The notes under the pieces: generated by a model
Databases searched by the model: none
What the model saw: only the letters and a program-made list of their open reading frames with translations
What the model was told of the DNA's origin: nothing
Position numbers and translations under genes: made by a program
NCBI RefSeq assembly: GCF_018200035.1
Contig: NZ_CP073581.1
Coordinates: forward strand, 368,501-432,500
Reading direction: 5' to 3'
DNA from: Sulfitobacter albidus
Lineage (GTDB): Bacteria; Pseudomonadota; Alphaproteobacteria; Rhodobacterales; Rhodobacteraceae
Length of the DNA: 64,000 nucleotides
Shown: positions 41,957 to 53,033 of the stretch, piece after piece
Layout: each line of letters opens with the position of its first letter
Numbering within the stretch: position 1 is the stretch's first letter

Positions 41957-44334
41957 CCGCGCGCGCGTCCCACGGCGGCCAACACCTCCTCGGCGGTGGC
42001 GGGTGCCTGCAAATCGGGAAATACCGGCCCGCAGGCGCGCACCGCGTCATTGAGGGCCGCCCAGACGGAAATCCCCAGCATGAACGGCGGCTCGCCCACC
42101 GCCTTGGACCGGTAGATCGTGCGCGCAGGGTTTGGTTGGTCCCAAAGGGCGACGTTGAACACATCGGGCCGGTCCGAACAAGCGGGGATCTTGTAGGTCG
42201 CGGGCGCGTGGGTTTTCAGCGTGCCCGCGTCGTCCCACACCAGCTCTTCGGTGGTCAGCCAGCCCGCGCCCTGCACGAACCCGCCCTCGACCTGCCCCAC
42301 GTCCAGCGCGGGGTTCAGCGAGGCGCCGGCGTCGTGCAACAGATCGGTGCGCAGGATACGGTTTTCGCCCGTCAGCGTGTCGATCACCACCTCGCTGACC
42401 GCAGCACCGTAGGCAAAGTAGAAAAACGGCCGCCCGCGCCCGGCGATCCGGTCCCACTGAATGTCGGGCGTCTTGTAAAATCCCGTAGCCGAGAGCGAGA
42501 CGCGGTTCTGATAGGCGATCTGCGCGGCCTCGGCAAAGCTGTGATCGGCATCGCCCGCGATCACGCGCCCGCCCTCGAACCGCACCGCGTCCGGCGTGTC
42601 GGGCAGCAGGCAGGCGGCGATGCGCGCGCGGATGCGGTCACAGGCATCCAGCACGGCCATCCCGTTGAGATCGCTGCCCGAACTGGCCGCCGTGGCCGAG
42701 GTGTTGGGCACCTTGCCCGTATCGGTCGCGGTGATCTTGACCGCGTTCACGGGCACGCCAAAGCGGCTCGCCGCGACCTGCGCGACCTTCTGAAACAGCC
42801 CCTGGCCCATCTCGGTCCCGCCGTGGTTCAGGTGGATCGAGCCGTCCTGATAGACATGCACCAACGCGCCCGCCTGATTGAGATGCGTCAGCGTGAAGGA
42901 GATCCCGAATTTCACCGGCGTCAGCGCGATTCCGCGTTTCAGGATCGGGTTGGCCGCGTTCCAATCGGCCACCGCGCGGCGGCGCGCGTCGTAGTCGGCG
43001 CTGTCGCGCAGCCGCTGGGTCAGCGCGTTGATGATGCAATCGGTGACGGGCTGGTGATAGGGGGTGGTCTGCACCCCGTCCGGCGCCTGTGCGCTGTCGG
43101 TCGGCACATCGCCCTGCGCCCCGCGGGAGGCGACGTCGGCATCCGCGGGCGCCACCTGCGTCGTGCCCTCCGGCACAGGGGCCGACGCCATCAGATCGGC
43201 GTAGAAATTCGCGCGCCGCACCTCCCACGGATCACATCCCAGATGATGCGCGATGTGCTCGATCACCCGCTCCATCCCGACGATCCCCTGCGGCCCGCCA
43301 AAACCGCGAAAGGCCGTGGCGCTTTGCGTGTTGGTCTTGAGCCGGTGCGAGGTAATCGTCATGTTTTCAATGAGGTAGGCGTTATCGGCGTGCAGCATGG
43401 CCCGGTCGGCGACAGGCAGGCTCAGATCCATGGCCCAGCCACAGCGAGCGTAATGGGTCACGTCCAGCGCGGTGATGCGCCCGGCGTCGTCAAAGCCGAC
43501 GTCGTAAGTGATGCGGAAATCGTGACGCTTGCCGGTAATGATCATATCGTCGTCGCGGTCGTAGCGCATCTTGACCGGTTTGCCGTGGCGCGTGGCAACC
43601 ACGGCGCAGGCGACGGCCAGCGCGTTGCCCTGGCTCTCCTTGCCACCAAACCCACCGCCCATGCGCCGGGTTTCCACCCGCACGGCGTGCATGGGTTTGC
43701 CGATGGCCTCGGCCACCTTGTGCTGGATCTCGGTCGGGTGTTGGGTGGAGCTGTGCACGGTCACGTCGCCGTCCTCGCCCGGCAGCGCCATGGCGGCTTG
43801 CCCCTCCAGATAGAAATGCTCCTGACCGCCAATCTCAAGGCTACCGGAGAGGCGATTCTTGGCGTGGGGCAGGGCGGTGGCGGCGCAGCCCTTGGCGTAG
43901 ATGCGCGGCCCGTCCTCGAAACGGCTGTCGGCGGCAAGCGCTTCGTCGATGGTGAGGATCGGGGTCTGATGGACGATCTCGACCGTGCCCAAACGGGCGG
44001 CATGACGCGCGGCGAGGTGGCTGGTCGCAACCACCAGAAACAGCGGTTGGCCTGCGTAATGCACTGATCCGTCGGCCAAAAGCGGCTCATCATGGTTCGA
44101 TGGGGAGACATCGTTGGCGTGCGGCAGATCCCCGGCGGTGAGCACGTCGATCACGCCCGGCGCGGCGCGCACCGCCGCCAGATCCATCGACGCGATCGTG
44201 CCCCGCGCGACCGTGCTGAGGCCAAAGGCCAGATGCAGCGTGCCGGGCGGCGTGGGGATGTCATCGACGTAGCGCGCAGCACCCGTGACATGCAGGTGGG
44301 CGGCGTCGTGGGGCAGGGGGTTGGCGACGCTCAT
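41953..44334 (-). CDS. xdhB: xanthine dehydrogenase, molybdenum-binding subunit
   Basis: A 793-residue catalytic subunit that oxidises hypoxanthine and xanthine to urate at a molybdopterin centre. Visible motifs are [32 protein letters not shown], the cofactor-binding [36 protein letters not shown] and the late [15 protein letters not shown], which carries the catalytic Glu. The length is normal for bacterial XdhB. It is coupled to xdhA and xdhC by ATGA overlaps. Confidence 0.94.
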   Translation of the reverse strand: MSVANPLPHDAAHLHVTGAARYVDDIPTPPGTLHLAFGLSTVARGTIASMDLAAVRAAPGVIDVLTAGDLPHANDVSPSNHDEPLLADGSVHYAGQPLFLVVATSHLAARHAARLGTVEIVHQTPILTIDEALAADSRFEDGPRIYAKGCAATALPHAKNRLSGSLEIGGQEHFYLEGQAAMALPGEDGDVTVHSSTQHPTEIQHKVAEAIGKPMHAVRVETRRMGGGFGGKESQGNALAVACAVVATRHGKPVKMRYDRDDDMIITGKRHDFRITYDVGFDDAGRITALDVTHYARCGWAMDLSLPVADRAMLHADNAYLIENMTITSHRLKTNTQSATAFRGFGGPQGIVGMERVIEHIAHHLGCDPWEVRRANFYADLMASAPVPEGTTQVAPADADVASRGAQGDVPTDSAQAPDGVQTTPYHQPVTDCIINALTQRLRDSADYDARRRAVADWNAANPILKRGIALTPVKFGISFTLTHLNQAGALVHVYQDGSIHLNHGGTEMGQGLFQKVAQVAASRFGVPVNAVKITATDTGKVPNTSATAASSGSDLNGMAVLDACDRIRARIAACLLPDTPDAVRFEGGRVIAGDADHSFAEAAQIAYQNRVSLSATGFYKTPDIQWDRIAGRGRPFFYFAYGAAVSEVVIDTLTGENRILRTDLLHDAGASLNPALDVGQVEGGFVQGAGWLTTEELVWDDAGTLKTHAPATYKIPACSDRPDVFNVALWDQPNPARTIYRSKAVGEPPFMLGISVWAALNDAVRACGPVFPDLQAPATAEEVLAAVGRARG

Positions 44335-45707
44335 GGGGCAACCTCCGTCACGTCGGTAGCTGTGCCTTGCCCCGCGTGGAAGGCGCGCAGCAGCATGTTT
44401 TGCGCGGTTTGCAGGCGGTAGGCGGCGCTGGCGCGCATGTCGCTGAGCGGCGTGAAATCCTGCGCCAATGCGGCCATGGCGGCGCGCACGGTGGCCTCTG
44501 TCACGGGCTGGCCGCGCAGGGCGGTTTCGGCGTTTGTGGCGCGCGCAGGAGTGCCCGCCATGCCGCCAAAGGCGAGGCGTACATCGCCGTAAGTCCCTGC
44601 CTCAACGGGCAAATTCAGGCATCCGCAGACGGCGGAAATATCCTGATCGAAGCGTTTGCTGAGCTTGTAGCAGTGCAGCGTGTCGGGCTGTTTGGGCACC
44701 TCGATCGCCTCGACAAATTCACCCGGCGCGCGGTCTTGTTTACCGTAGGTGATGAAGAACTCTTCGAGCGGGATCGTGCGCCGCGTGTCGCCGTGGCGCA
44801 GGTGCAGGGTGGCGCCCAGCGCGATCATCGCGGGGCTGCCGTCACCGATGGGGGAGCCGTTGGCGATATTGCCGCCGAGCGTGGCGGCGGCGCGCACCTG
44901 CGCGGAGCCGTAGCGGCGCAACATCTTGCCAAGGCTGGGGAAATGCGGGGCGAGGGTGCGTTCAACCTCGGCCACGGTGGCCATGGCACCGATGCGCCAG
45001 TGGGTATCGGCTTCAACGATCCCGCGCAGATCGGCGCATTGGTTGAGGAAAATTACTGGTCCCAGATCGCGGAATTGCTTGGTTACCCAGAGGCCGACAT
45101 CGGTGGCGCCGGCGATCAGGGTGGCCTCGGGCGTCTCGGCGTAAGCCTTTGCCAAAGCGCCGGAATTTTCGGGCTGGGCGTAGGCGGTGGGCGCCGGGCC
45201 GCGCCCCGGCAGATGGGCGCGCAGATCGCGCAGATGGGCGGGGACGGGGGCGCCTTCGGCGGCGCGGGCGGCGCGGATGATCGGGGCGTAGCCGGTGCAG
45301 CGGCACAGGTTCCCGGCCAGTGCTGTGTCGTGGTCGGTCTCGTCCGCGAGATGAGCGGCGGCCATGCTCACCACAAAGCCGGGCGTGCAGAAACCACATT
45401 GGCTGCCGTGATGCGAAATCATCGTTTCCTGCACCGGGTGCAACGTGCCGTCGGGCGCGGAAATCCCTTCTACCGTCGTGACTTGGGCGCCGTCGAGCTG
45501 GGGCAGAAACAGGATGCAGGCGTTGAGCGGGTGGCTGCCGCGGGCGTCGGTGACCATCACGGTACAGGCGCCGCAATCGCCTTCGTTGCAGCCCTCTTTG
45601 GTGCCGGTCAGATGGCGGTTTTCGCGCAGCCAATCGAGCAATGTCGTGATGGGAGAGGCGTCGCTGAGGCGGACCTCTTCCCCGTTGAGGAGGAAGGAAA
45701 TTGACAT
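44331..45707 (-). CDS. xdhA: xanthine dehydrogenase, FeS/FAD subunit
   Basis: A 458-residue electron-transfer subunit. It has two [2Fe-2S] domains: the plant-ferredoxin type [11 protein letters not shown] and the [12 protein letters not shown] ... CRCTGY pair. An FAD domain ([33 protein letters not shown]) and a CO-dehydrogenase-type C-terminal domain follow. I start it at ATG 45707 ([12 protein letters not shown]), which directly precedes the ferredoxin fold; the upstream frame is not coding. It is the first gene of the purine operon, whose promoter must lie in 45708-45976. Confidence 0.93.
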   Translation of the reverse strand: MSISFLLNGEEVRLSDASPITTLLDWLRENRHLTGTKEGCNEGDCGACTVMVTDARGSHPLNACILFLPQLDGAQVTTVEGISAPDGTLHPVQETMISHHGSQCGFCTPGFVVSMAAAHLADETDHDTALAGNLCRCTGYAPIIRAARAAEGAPVPAHLRDLRAHLPGRGPAPTAYAQPENSGALAKAYAETPEATLIAGATDVGLWVTKQFRDLGPVIFLNQCADLRGIVEADTHWRIGAMATVAEVERTLAPHFPSLGKMLRRYGSAQVRAAATLGGNIANGSPIGDGSPAMIALGATLHLRHGDTRRTIPLEEFFITYGKQDRAPGEFVEAIEVPKQPDTLHCYKLSKRFDQDISAVCGCLNLPVEAGTYGDVRLAFGGMAGTPARATNAETALRGQPVTEATVRAAMAALAQDFTPLSDMRASAAYRLQTAQNMLLRAFHAGQGTATDVTEVAP

Positions 45708-45976
45708 GGGGGATGACCCCGCCGCGGTACCGAATGTGTCCGTGATCCCGGGCGTTCGATGCGGCGTAGAACATCCCGGCATGTCAGGAGCGTACGGCGG
45801 GGGCGCGGGGCTGGCAAGGGGCGATGCGCGCGGTGCACCGGGCGTACACCGCGCGTGCACATTCTGTATGCGCCGCAGTGCAGCATGGCCCGACAGCCTC
45901 CGCGCGCAGAAACCGGCGACAAGTCCCGCGTGCCGCGCTAGGTATCGGCGCAGAGATTGCCGAAGGATCGCGCCCC

Positions 45977-46630
45977 ATGGCCCGCAAAAACGCCAACCCC
46001 GTCAGACATGTGCACCCCGCCCTGCGCGCCGCGCTTGAGTTCGGCCCGGTCGTCCTGTTCGTGGTGGCCTATCTGATCTTTCGGGACGGCACGTTCGAAA
46101 TTGCAGGCCGGACGCTGGATGGCTTTGTTGTGGTGATCGCGGGCTTCGTGGTGTTGGGGCTGGCGGCGACGCTGACGTTGTGGGCGCTGACGGGGCGGAT
46201 CGCGCGGATACAGATCGCGGTGGCGGTTCTGGCGGTGATTTTTGGCGCGCTGACCGTCGCGCTGGACGATCCGCGCGTGTTCAAGATGAAGCCGACGGCG
46301 ATCTACCTGAGCCTCGCGCTGCTGCTGGGTGTTGGCCTGTGGCGCGGCGAGGGATGGGTGAAACATCTGATGGAGGATATGATCCCGCTCAAGCCCAAGG
46401 GATGGCTGATCCTGAGCAGGCGGACGACCGCGATGTTCGTGTGCTCGGCGGCTGCAAACGAGCTGGTCTGGCGCACGCAGTCAGAGCAGTTCTGGCTGGT
46501 GTTCGAGACGCTGGCGATGCCGGTGGTGATGCTGGTGTTCTTCCTCTGCCAAATCGGGCTGGTGGTGGAATACGCCACCTTTGGCAAAGCCAAGAAGCGG
46601 CGCAAGGGCGCGGGGCGGGGGCAAGCCTAG
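45977..46630 (+). CDS. intracellular septation protein A family (IspZ/YciB)
   Basis: A 217-residue inner-membrane protein with about five to six helices. It has the family pattern [17 protein letters not shown] near the start, [20 protein letters not shown] in the middle and [18 protein letters not shown] near the end. YciB/IspZ proteins are linked to cell envelope synthesis and division. The ATG at 45977 gives the usual N terminus; the open frame to its left is intergenic. Its stop overlaps the convergent DUF3179 gene. Confidence 0.88.
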   Translation: MARKNANPVRHVHPALRAALEFGPVVLFVVAYLIFRDGTFEIAGRTLDGFVVVIAGFVVLGLAATLTLWALTGRIARIQIAVAVLAVIFGALTVALDDPRVFKMKPTAIYLSLALLLGVGLWRGEGWVKHLMEDMIPLKPKGWLILSRRTTAMFVCSAAANELVWRTQSEQFWLVFETLAMPVVMLVFFLCQIGLVVEYATFGKAKKRRKGAGRGQA

Positions 46631-47985
46631 CCGCGCCAGACCCCGGTGCCGTCGTGGAACTGCGACCAGGCGAACCAGAACGCCTGATGGCTGGGCAGCG
46701 GGTTGCCAGCGGTGTCCTCGGCCCGGATGCCGCCCGCGTCGAGTTGCAGCACGATGCCGTTTTGGCTGACGGACTCGCCGGCGCTCAGCGCCAGCATCGC
46801 GGCGGTGCGTTGGAAGGCTGTGGGTTTGCCCGAGGGGGCGATCACGCCGATGATGTCCTCCTGCACGGGCAGGCGTGGATCGACGTCGCCCACCGGAAAG
46901 ATCGGGCCATTGGCGTCGCGCCCGTTGCGGAAATCGAAATCGCGCCCCAGCGCCAGCCGCTCGACCAGAACGGTGGTGTCGGGATGCGCCTTTTTCCATT
47001 CCCCCCATTCAGTGGTGATGACGGTGGCCTGTTCCAGCGTGATGCCGCGTTTGGCCAGCGGGCCGGTGACGGCGGTGCCTAGGAAGGTGTCGAACACGGA
47101 ATAGGTCTCAAGATCGAACATCACCTTGTTGGAGCGGATGAGCAGGCCCGAGGTGCGCAGGGTGGGGCGTTTGACGCCTGCGGGCAGGCCATCGGTGAAA
47201 TAGGCCTGCGCGGCCCCGCAGAGCGTGCAATAGGGGATGCCCAGATCGCGCCCGCCCAGCGTGTCGTTGACCATCTCGCGCACTTCCATGATCTGGCGCG
47301 GATAGGCGCGGGCTTCGCCGTTGATCTCGATCCCGAAGACGGTGTCGTCGTCGTCGAGCCATGTGGCCTCGGATGCGGGTTGAACCTCGGGGTTGTCGGC
47401 GGCGGGGATGCAGTTGCAAGTGTCGTCGGTGGTGCCGAAGGGGCGCGCGTCGGGCGGCACGCCGCCCCAGGACACGAGGCGCCAGTCGATCTCACCGGGG
47501 GCAAAGATACGCTCCCACCCCGGAACAAAATGCGTGAAGATCGCGCGTTTGGTATCGAGGTATCCGGGATAGGCGGGGATGTCCCACGCGATGAGGTGGT
47601 CGGTGACCTCGCCCCAGCGGTTTGGCGTCTGGAGCGGTTTTTCCATCAGGCTGGCGGCGGCATCCGCCAGCGCGTCGTCGAACGATTGGCGCCAGGTGAA
47701 GCGCATCATGTCGGTGATGACCCAGGCAAGGCGCGGATCGTCCGAAGCCGCGATCTCAGCCAGCGATGTTTGCTGGTCCTCCCCCCAGACGGATTGTTCG
47801 AGGCTGTCGACAAAGACCACGCGCAGGGCGCGCTCAAGTTCGGGCGAGATCGGGCCGGTGGGGACGTGCGGCGCGGGGCCGAATTCCTCGATCGCGTAAT
47901 CGGTGGGGGTTTGCTGCGCGCAGGCGGCGGTGGTGAAGCTGCACAGCAGGGCGATCAGCAGGGCGGGTGCGCGGGGCAGGAGCAT
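46627..47985 (-). CDS. DUF3179 family lipoprotein
   Basis: A 452-residue exported protein. The N terminus is a lipoprotein signal (LLIALLCSFTTAACAQ, lipid Cys at about 22). The DUF3179 region includes GVPPDARPFGTTDDTCNCIP, DTVFGIEINGEARAYPRQI, then GIPYCTLCGAAQAYF with a CxxC, and TSGLLIRSNKVMFDLET. The function of the family is not known; the Cys pairs suggest a redox or metal role outside the cytoplasm. The start at 47985 is set by the signal peptide; the same frame stays open over dnaE, but that part is a shadow. Confidence 0.85.
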   Translation of the reverse strand: MLLPRAPALLIALLCSFTTAACAQQTPTDYAIEEFGPAPHVPTGPISPELERALRVVFVDSLEQSVWGEDQQTSLAEIAASDDPRLAWVITDMMRFTWRQSFDDALADAAASLMEKPLQTPNRWGEVTDHLIAWDIPAYPGYLDTKRAIFTHFVPGWERIFAPGEIDWRLVSWGGVPPDARPFGTTDDTCNCIPAADNPEVQPASEATWLDDDDTVFGIEINGEARAYPRQIMEVREMVNDTLGGRDLGIPYCTLCGAAQAYFTDGLPAGVKRPTLRTSGLLIRSNKVMFDLETYSVFDTFLGTAVTGPLAKRGITLEQATVITTEWGEWKKAHPDTTVLVERLALGRDFDFRNGRDANGPIFPVGDVDPRLPVQEDIIGVIAPSGKPTAFQRTAAMLALSAGESVSQNGIVLQLDAGGIRAEDTAGNPLPSHQAFWFAWSQFHDGTGVWRG

Positions 47986-48120
47986 GGCGGGCCTTTCGAG
48001 TGAGTTGGCGCAGCGTCGCAGGAAGGGGGCGCGCCCGCCAGTCACGACTGAACGCGATTTCGTGAGCGGCGGCGACGATCCGGCATGGTCGCGCGCCGGG
48101 GGCTGGGGTAGGTTTGCGGC

Positions 48121-51100
48121 ATGACAGATGCTCCCCGATTCATTCACCTGCGCACCCATTCCGAATACTCCCTGCTGGAAGGGGCGATGCGGCTGAAAAA
48201 GCTGCCGGGCCTGTGTGTGGCGGCGGGGATGCCCGCACTGGCGCTGACAGATACGAACAACATGTTCGCGGCGCTGGAATTTTCCGTGGGGATGTCGGCT
48301 GCGGGGGTGCAGCCGATCATCGGCTGTCAGGTCGATCTGGCCTATCTGGAGGCCGCACCGGGGGAGCGGCCAAAGCCTGCCGCACCGGTGGTGCTTCTGG
48401 CGCAGACGGAGGCGGGATACGAGAACCTGATGCGGCTCAACACCTGCCTCTACGTCGATAAGGGGGGCGCGCTGCCGCAGGTGACGCTGGAGGAGTTGGC
48501 GCAGAACGCGGCGGACGTGATTTGCCTTACGGGCGGGCCGGACGGGCCTGTCGGGCGGCTTTTGCGCGGGGGGCAGCGCCCGGCGGCGCAGGCGCTGATG
48601 GAACGGCTGCACGCGATCTTTGGCGACAGGCTTTACGTTGAATTGCAGCGCCACCCCGGTGAGGACGGCGCGCCGGAGGCCGAGCGGCTGAGCGAGCGCG
48701 GATTTGTCGAGATGGCCTATGCGATGGAGATCCCGCTGGTCGCCACCAATGACGTCTATTTCCCCAAGTCCGATATGTACGAGGCGCATGACGCGCTGAT
48801 CTGCATCGCCGAGGGCGCCTATGTGGATCAGCAGGAGGACCGCCGCCGCCTCACCCCGCAGCATTCGTTCAAATCGCAGGCCGAGATGGTCGCCCTTTTT
48901 GCCGATCTGCCGGAAGCCATCGAGAACACCGTCGAGATCGCGCAGCGCTGCGCCTTTCAGGCCTATCGCCGCGATCCGATCCTGCCGAAATTCGCCGATG
49001 ACGAGGTGGCGGAGCTGCGCCGTCAGGCACAGGACGGCCTGCGCGCGCGCCTCGCCATCATCCCGCACGCGGCGGAGGTGTCGGTGTACGAGGAACGGCT
49101 GGAATTCGAGTTGGGGATCATCGAGGGTATGGGGTTCCCCGGCTATTTTCTGATCGTGGCCGATTTCATCAAATGGGCCAAGGATCAGGGCATCCCCGTG
49201 GGGCCGGGCCGGGGATCGGGCGCCGGATCGCTGGTGGCCTACGCGCTGCTGATCACCGACCTCGATCCGCTGCGCTATTCCCTGCTGTTCGAGCGGTTCC
49301 TGAACCCCGAACGTGTGTCGATGCCCGATTTCGACATCGATTTTTGCATGGACCGGCGCGAGGAGGTCATCCGCTACGTGCAGGAGAAATACGGCCGCGA
49401 CCGGGTGGGGCAGATCATCACCTTTGGCGCGCTGTTGTCCAAGGCCGCGGTACGCGACATCGGGCGCGTGTTGCAGATGCCCTACGGGCAGGTGGACCGG
49501 CTGTCCAAGATGATCCCGGTGGAGGGCGTCAAACCCGTCAGCATCGAAAAGGCGCTGGCCGATGAGCCGCGCCTGCGTGAAGAGGCCCGCAGCGAAGAGG
49601 TTGTCGCGCGGCTGTTGGAATACGGCCAGCAGGTGGAGGGATTGCTGCGCAACGCGTCCACCCACGCGGCGGGGGTGGTGATTGGCGACCGCAGGCTCGA
49701 CGCGCTTGTCCCGCTCTACCAGGATCCGCGCTCCGACATGCCCGCCACGCAGTTCAACATGAAATGGGTGGAGCAGGCGGGGCTGGTCAAATTCGACTTT
49801 CTCGGCCTGAAAACCCTGACCGTGATCCAGAACGCCGTCGATCAGATCAAGGCGTCGGGGCGGCATTTGCACATCGCCGCCGACGGCACGGAATTGTTCG
49901 TGCCCCCCGAGGGGCTGGAGGATGATATCGCCACCATCCCGCTGGATGACGAGGCGTCTTACAAACTCTATGCGGCGGCCAAGACGGTCGCGGTATTCCA
50001 GGTGGAAAGCTCGGGCATGATGGATGCCCTCAAACGCATGAAGCCCACCTGTATCGAGGATATCGTGGCGCTTGTGGCGCTTTACCGGCCCGGCCCGATG
50101 GAGAACATCCCGACCTATTGCGAGGTGAAGAACGGCCTGAAGGAACGCGAAAGCGTGCACCCGTCGATCGACCACATCCTTGAGGAAACGCAAGGCATCA
50201 TCGTTTATCAGGAGCAGGTGATGCAGATCGCGCAGGTCATGGCGGGATACAGCCTTGGCGGGGCCGACCTGCTGCGCCGCGCGATGGGTAAGAAGATCGC
50301 CGAAGAGATGGCCAAGGAACGCCCGAAGTTCGAAAAGGGCGCGATGGAGAATGGGGTCGAGAAAAAGAAAGCCTCCGAGGTTTTCGACCTTCTGGAAAAA
50401 TTCGCCAACTACGGGTTCAACAAATCCCACGCGGCGGCCTATGCCGTCGTCAGCTACCAGACCGCGTGGCTCAAGGCGAACCACCCGGTCGAGTTCATGG
50501 CCGGGGTGATGAACTGCGATATCCACCTCACCGACAAGCTGGCGGTGTATTTCGAGGAAGTGCGCAAGCGGTTGGAATTGCCGTGGGTGCCGCCCTGCGT
50601 GAACCGCTCCGACGCGACGTTCAAGGTGGTGGACGGCGCGCTGGTCTATGCGCTGGGTGCGTTGAAAAACGTGGGCGTCGAGGCGATGCAGCTGATCGTT
50701 CAGGGAAGGGGGGAGAAGCCCTTTGCCACGCTGTTCGATCTCGCCCGCCGCGTGGATCTGAAACGCGTGGGCAAGCGCCCGCTTGAGATGCTGGCCCGCG
50801 CCGGCGCCTTCGACCAGCTCGACAGCAACCGCCGCCGGGTGTTTGGCGCGCTGGATGCGCTGGTGGCCTATTCGGCGGCGATCTTTGAGCAGAAGGCGTC
50901 CAATCAGGTGTCGCTGTTCGGGGAGGCGGGCGACGACCTGCCGGAGCCGCGCATCATGCCTTGCGACGACTGGCTGAGCGCCGAGCGGCTGACCGAGGAA
51001 TTCAAGGCCGTGGGCTTCTACCTCTCGGGCCATCCGCTGGACGACTACATGGGGCCGCTCAAGCGCAAGCACGGCAACGACCGCGGCGTGCCCTTCATGA

Positions 51101-51645
51101 CGCTGGACGATCTGACCGAACGGGTGACCGAACGCGGCGCGATGAACGCGCGGCTTGCGGGCGTGGTCGCCGGGCGGCAGGAGCGTAAATCGGCGCGCGG
51201 CAACCGCTTTGCCTTTGCGCAGCTGAGCGATCCGACGGGCGCGTATGAGGTCACGCTGTTCTCCGACACGCTTGAGCTGGCGCGCGACCATCTTGAGACC
51301 GGATCGAAAGTGGTCGTCACCGTCGAGGCCACGATGGAGAGTGACCAGCTCAAACTGCTTGGCCGCTCGGTCGGGCCGGTGGAGATGGCGGTGGCGGATG
51401 CGGGGGGCATGGGGCTGAAGATCTATGTCGAAAGCCCGGGCGCTATTGCCGCTGTGTCTCAGGTGTTGGCAGGGGCCGCGCAGGCGGCGCGCAATGCCGG
51501 GCGCGGGCCGGTGCAGCTGTGCCTGATGGATCCCGCGCTGCCCGGCGAAGTCGAGGTGGATCTGGGCGCCGACTTCCCGGTGACCCCGCAGATCAAGGGC
51601 GCGATCCGCTCGCTCGGCGGGGTGCTGGAGGTCGAGGAGATCTGA
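48121..51645 (+). CDS. dnaE: DNA polymerase III alpha subunit
   Basis: The main replicative polymerase, 1174 residues, near the usual DnaE1 length. The PHP domain (about 5-80: FIHLRTHSEYSLLEGAMRL, LALTDTNNMFAALEF) lacks the His-rich metal site, so it probably has no exonuclease activity of its own and relies on DnaQ. The polymerase core has GPGRGSGAGSLVAYAL, catalytic Asp403 and Asp405 in MPDFDIDFCMDRR, and NASTHAAGVVIGD. Helix-hairpin-helix and OB domains follow (LAGVVAGRQERKSARGNRFA), and the tail ends in a tau-binding-like acidic sequence. It stands alone on the plus strand after 135 nt of intergenic DNA. Confidence 0.96.
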   Translation: MTDAPRFIHLRTHSEYSLLEGAMRLKKLPGLCVAAGMPALALTDTNNMFAALEFSVGMSAAGVQPIIGCQVDLAYLEAAPGERPKPAAPVVLLAQTEAGYENLMRLNTCLYVDKGGALPQVTLEELAQNAADVICLTGGPDGPVGRLLRGGQRPAAQALMERLHAIFGDRLYVELQRHPGEDGAPEAERLSERGFVEMAYAMEIPLVATNDVYFPKSDMYEAHDALICIAEGAYVDQQEDRRRLTPQHSFKSQAEMVALFADLPEAIENTVEIAQRCAFQAYRRDPILPKFADDEVAELRRQAQDGLRARLAIIPHAAEVSVYEERLEFELGIIEGMGFPGYFLIVADFIKWAKDQGIPVGPGRGSGAGSLVAYALLITDLDPLRYSLLFERFLNPERVSMPDFDIDFCMDRREEVIRYVQEKYGRDRVGQIITFGALLSKAAVRDIGRVLQMPYGQVDRLSKMIPVEGVKPVSIEKALADEPRLREEARSEEVVARLLEYGQQVEGLLRNASTHAAGVVIGDRRLDALVPLYQDPRSDMPATQFNMKWVEQAGLVKFDFLGLKTLTVIQNAVDQIKASGRHLHIAADGTELFVPPEGLEDDIATIPLDDEASYKLYAAAKTVAVFQVESSGMMDALKRMKPTCIEDIVALVALYRPGPMENIPTYCEVKNGLKERESVHPSIDHILEETQGIIVYQEQVMQIAQVMAGYSLGGADLLRRAMGKKIAEEMAKERPKFEKGAMENGVEKKKASEVFDLLEKFANYGFNKSHAAAYAVVSYQTAWLKANHPVEFMAGVMNCDIHLTDKLAVYFEEVRKRLELPWVPPCVNRSDATFKVVDGALVYALGALKNVGVEAMQLIVQGRGEKPFATLFDLARRVDLKRVGKRPLEMLARAGAFDQLDSNRRRVFGALDALVAYSAAIFEQKASNQVSLFGEAGDDLPEPRIMPCDDWLSAERLTEEFKAVGFYLSGHPLDDYMGPLKRKHGNDRGVPFMTLDDLTERVTERGAMNARLAGVVAGRQERKSARGNRFAFAQLSDPTGAYEVTLFSDTLELARDHLETGSKVVVTVEATMESDQLKLLGRSVGPVEMAVADAGGMGLKIYVESPGAIAAVSQVLAGAAQAARNAGRGPVQLCLMDPALPGEVEVDLGADFPVTPQIKGAIRSLGGVLEVEEI

Positions 51646-51743
51646 CGCGGTGTTTCGGGCGGCATCGGCGCTTTGCCGCGCGCGTCGCTGGACGGCTCTT
51701 GGGGATTTGACTAAAAGTCGTGCGAACTCTGGGGGAGATTCCT

Positions 51744-52658
51744 GTGCGCGCTCTATCTGCTTTTGCCTTGGTTCTGGGCCTCGCCGCCTGCGGGGATCCG
51801 CTGGCGGGGCTGGATCGTTTATCGGATGTCGATGTGGATCAGACCGACCCGGCGGCGGCAGCACTTCCGGACGCGGAAGAGATCGCGCGCGAAGGGTTCC
51901 TCGGCACCCCGGCGGCAGAGGGCGCTGATGTGCCCGCACAGGCGCAGACGACGCAGGCGCCCGGCGGTCTGTTGGGCGGATTGCTGCGCAGGGCACAGAA
52001 TGCCGACCCCGCAGCGGCCGTCGCCGCCGATGTGGCGCAAAGCCAGTCGCAACAGACGCCCGCCGCGCAGACCGAGGTCGCCGCACTGGCCGCTGACGCC
52101 GCGCCCGCGCGTCGCGGCGGGCTGTTCGGCGCGCTGGCCCCCGGCGGCAGCGCCCCGCGCGATGGGCCCGATGCGCGCGACGTCACCTTCGGCACCACAC
52201 TTGCCTTTGGCGAAATCGCGCGGGTCTGCGACGCGCGCGGCAAGGCGCTGGGCAGCAAGGTCGGCCAGACCGAGCGGCGCGGCCTGAGCCTTTACGACAG
52301 CAATCCCGCGGTGCTCTCCAAACGCACGTTCTACATCACCGGCTTCGACGACAACTGCCCGCGCCAGTTCACCGCGGCCAACGCGCTTCTGGGCGCGCCC
52401 TCCACCTACGAGCAGCTGCGCTTTGGCCCGGCGGGCCAGCATCTGCCCTATGCGGCAACCGATCAGGCCTACGACCGGGTGAAATCCTCGGTTTGCGGCG
52501 CGCGCAAGACCAAACCCTGCGGCAGCAAGATCGGGCGCCTCGACCGAAATACCGCCTTTCTGAGCGCCTATGAATTCACCGAACACAACGGGCGCTGGAA
52601 GGAATTCCTGATGCACGACGGCGCGGTTCTGGCCACGGCGGTCAAATCCGCCAACTAA
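51744..52658 (+). CDS. conserved lipoprotein of unknown function
   Basis: A 304-residue protein with a lipoprotein signal (FALVLGLAACGDPL). I chose the GTG at 51744 because GGGGGAG stands 6 nt before it; a GTG at 51720 is possible. Residues 20-150 are low-complexity, Ala/Gln/Pro-rich and probably unfolded, like a linker through the periplasm. The last 150 residues form a folded part with four cysteines (IARVCDARG, FDDNCPRQF, SSVCGARKTKPCGSK). I do not recognise the domain; it could be an outer-membrane-anchored envelope protein. The 27-bp repeat follows its stop by 21 nt. Confidence 0.75.
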   Translation: MRALSAFALVLGLAACGDPLAGLDRLSDVDVDQTDPAAAALPDAEEIAREGFLGTPAAEGADVPAQAQTTQAPGGLLGGLLRRAQNADPAAAVAADVAQSQSQQTPAAQTEVAALAADAAPARRGGLFGALAPGGSAPRDGPDARDVTFGTTLAFGEIARVCDARGKALGSKVGQTERRGLSLYDSNPAVLSKRTFYITGFDDNCPRQFTAANALLGAPSTYEQLRFGPAGQHLPYAATDQAYDRVKSSVCGARKTKPCGSKIGRLDRNTAFLSAYEFTEHNGRWKEFLMHDGAVLATAVKSAN

Positions 52659-52679
52659 GGCCGCAAAGGGCGCACTGCC

Positions 52680-52706
52680 CCCGCTTCATTGTGCCAAAAA
52701 TACGCA
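52680..52706 (-). repeat. 27-bp dispersed repeat, copy 2
   Basis: Exact reverse complement of 21230-21256. It sits between the convergent lipoprotein and slyX genes. On the plus strand it reads CCCGCTTCATTGTGCCAAAA and then ATACGCA. Confidence 0.7.
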
Positions 52707-52734
52707 AATTCCGCCCCTGCCATCGGGCGCGCGC

Positions 52735-52938
52735 TCAGTAATGGGGCGGCCGTTCGTCGCCCACAACCACTCCGCCCGAGCCATCGGCATCCCGCTCCGC
52801 CTCGCGGCGCATGAGCATCGCGACGTGGCGGGTCAGCCGGTCGATCTCGTCCTGCTGGCGCGCGACGATGGTCGACAGATCATCGACGGTGCGGTCAAGA
52901 TGGGCGATCTGTTCTTCGAGCTTTTCCATCCCCGGCAT
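52735..52938 (-). CDS. slyX: SlyX family protein
   Basis: A 67-residue coiled-coil protein: EKLEEQIAHLDRTVDDLSTI and RQQDEIDRLTRHVAMLMRR form one long heptad helix, and the ending DERPPHY is the C-terminal signature of SlyX proteins. Function is unknown. The start at 52938 could be three codons shorter (ATG at 52929). It is divergent from hisS. Confidence 0.85.
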   Translation of the reverse strand: MPGMEKLEEQIAHLDRTVDDLSTIVARQQDEIDRLTRHVAMLMRREAERDADGSGGVVVGDERPPHY

Positions 52939-53033
52939 CTAGGCCGCGCCGCGCCGTGGCGCAAGGGGGCGCGCCGCTTGCCCCCACGCGCGCCATCCGC
53001 TAATCGGGGCGCGACACGCGAATGAGGACCGTC

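Noticed and set aside
46627..52086. A 5.4-kb open frame on the minus strand running over dnaE
   Set aside because: Only its last 1.36 kb is the DUF3179 gene. The rest lies antisense to dnaE, is Arg/His/Pro-rich without domains, and is a codon-bias shadow of GC-rich coding DNA.
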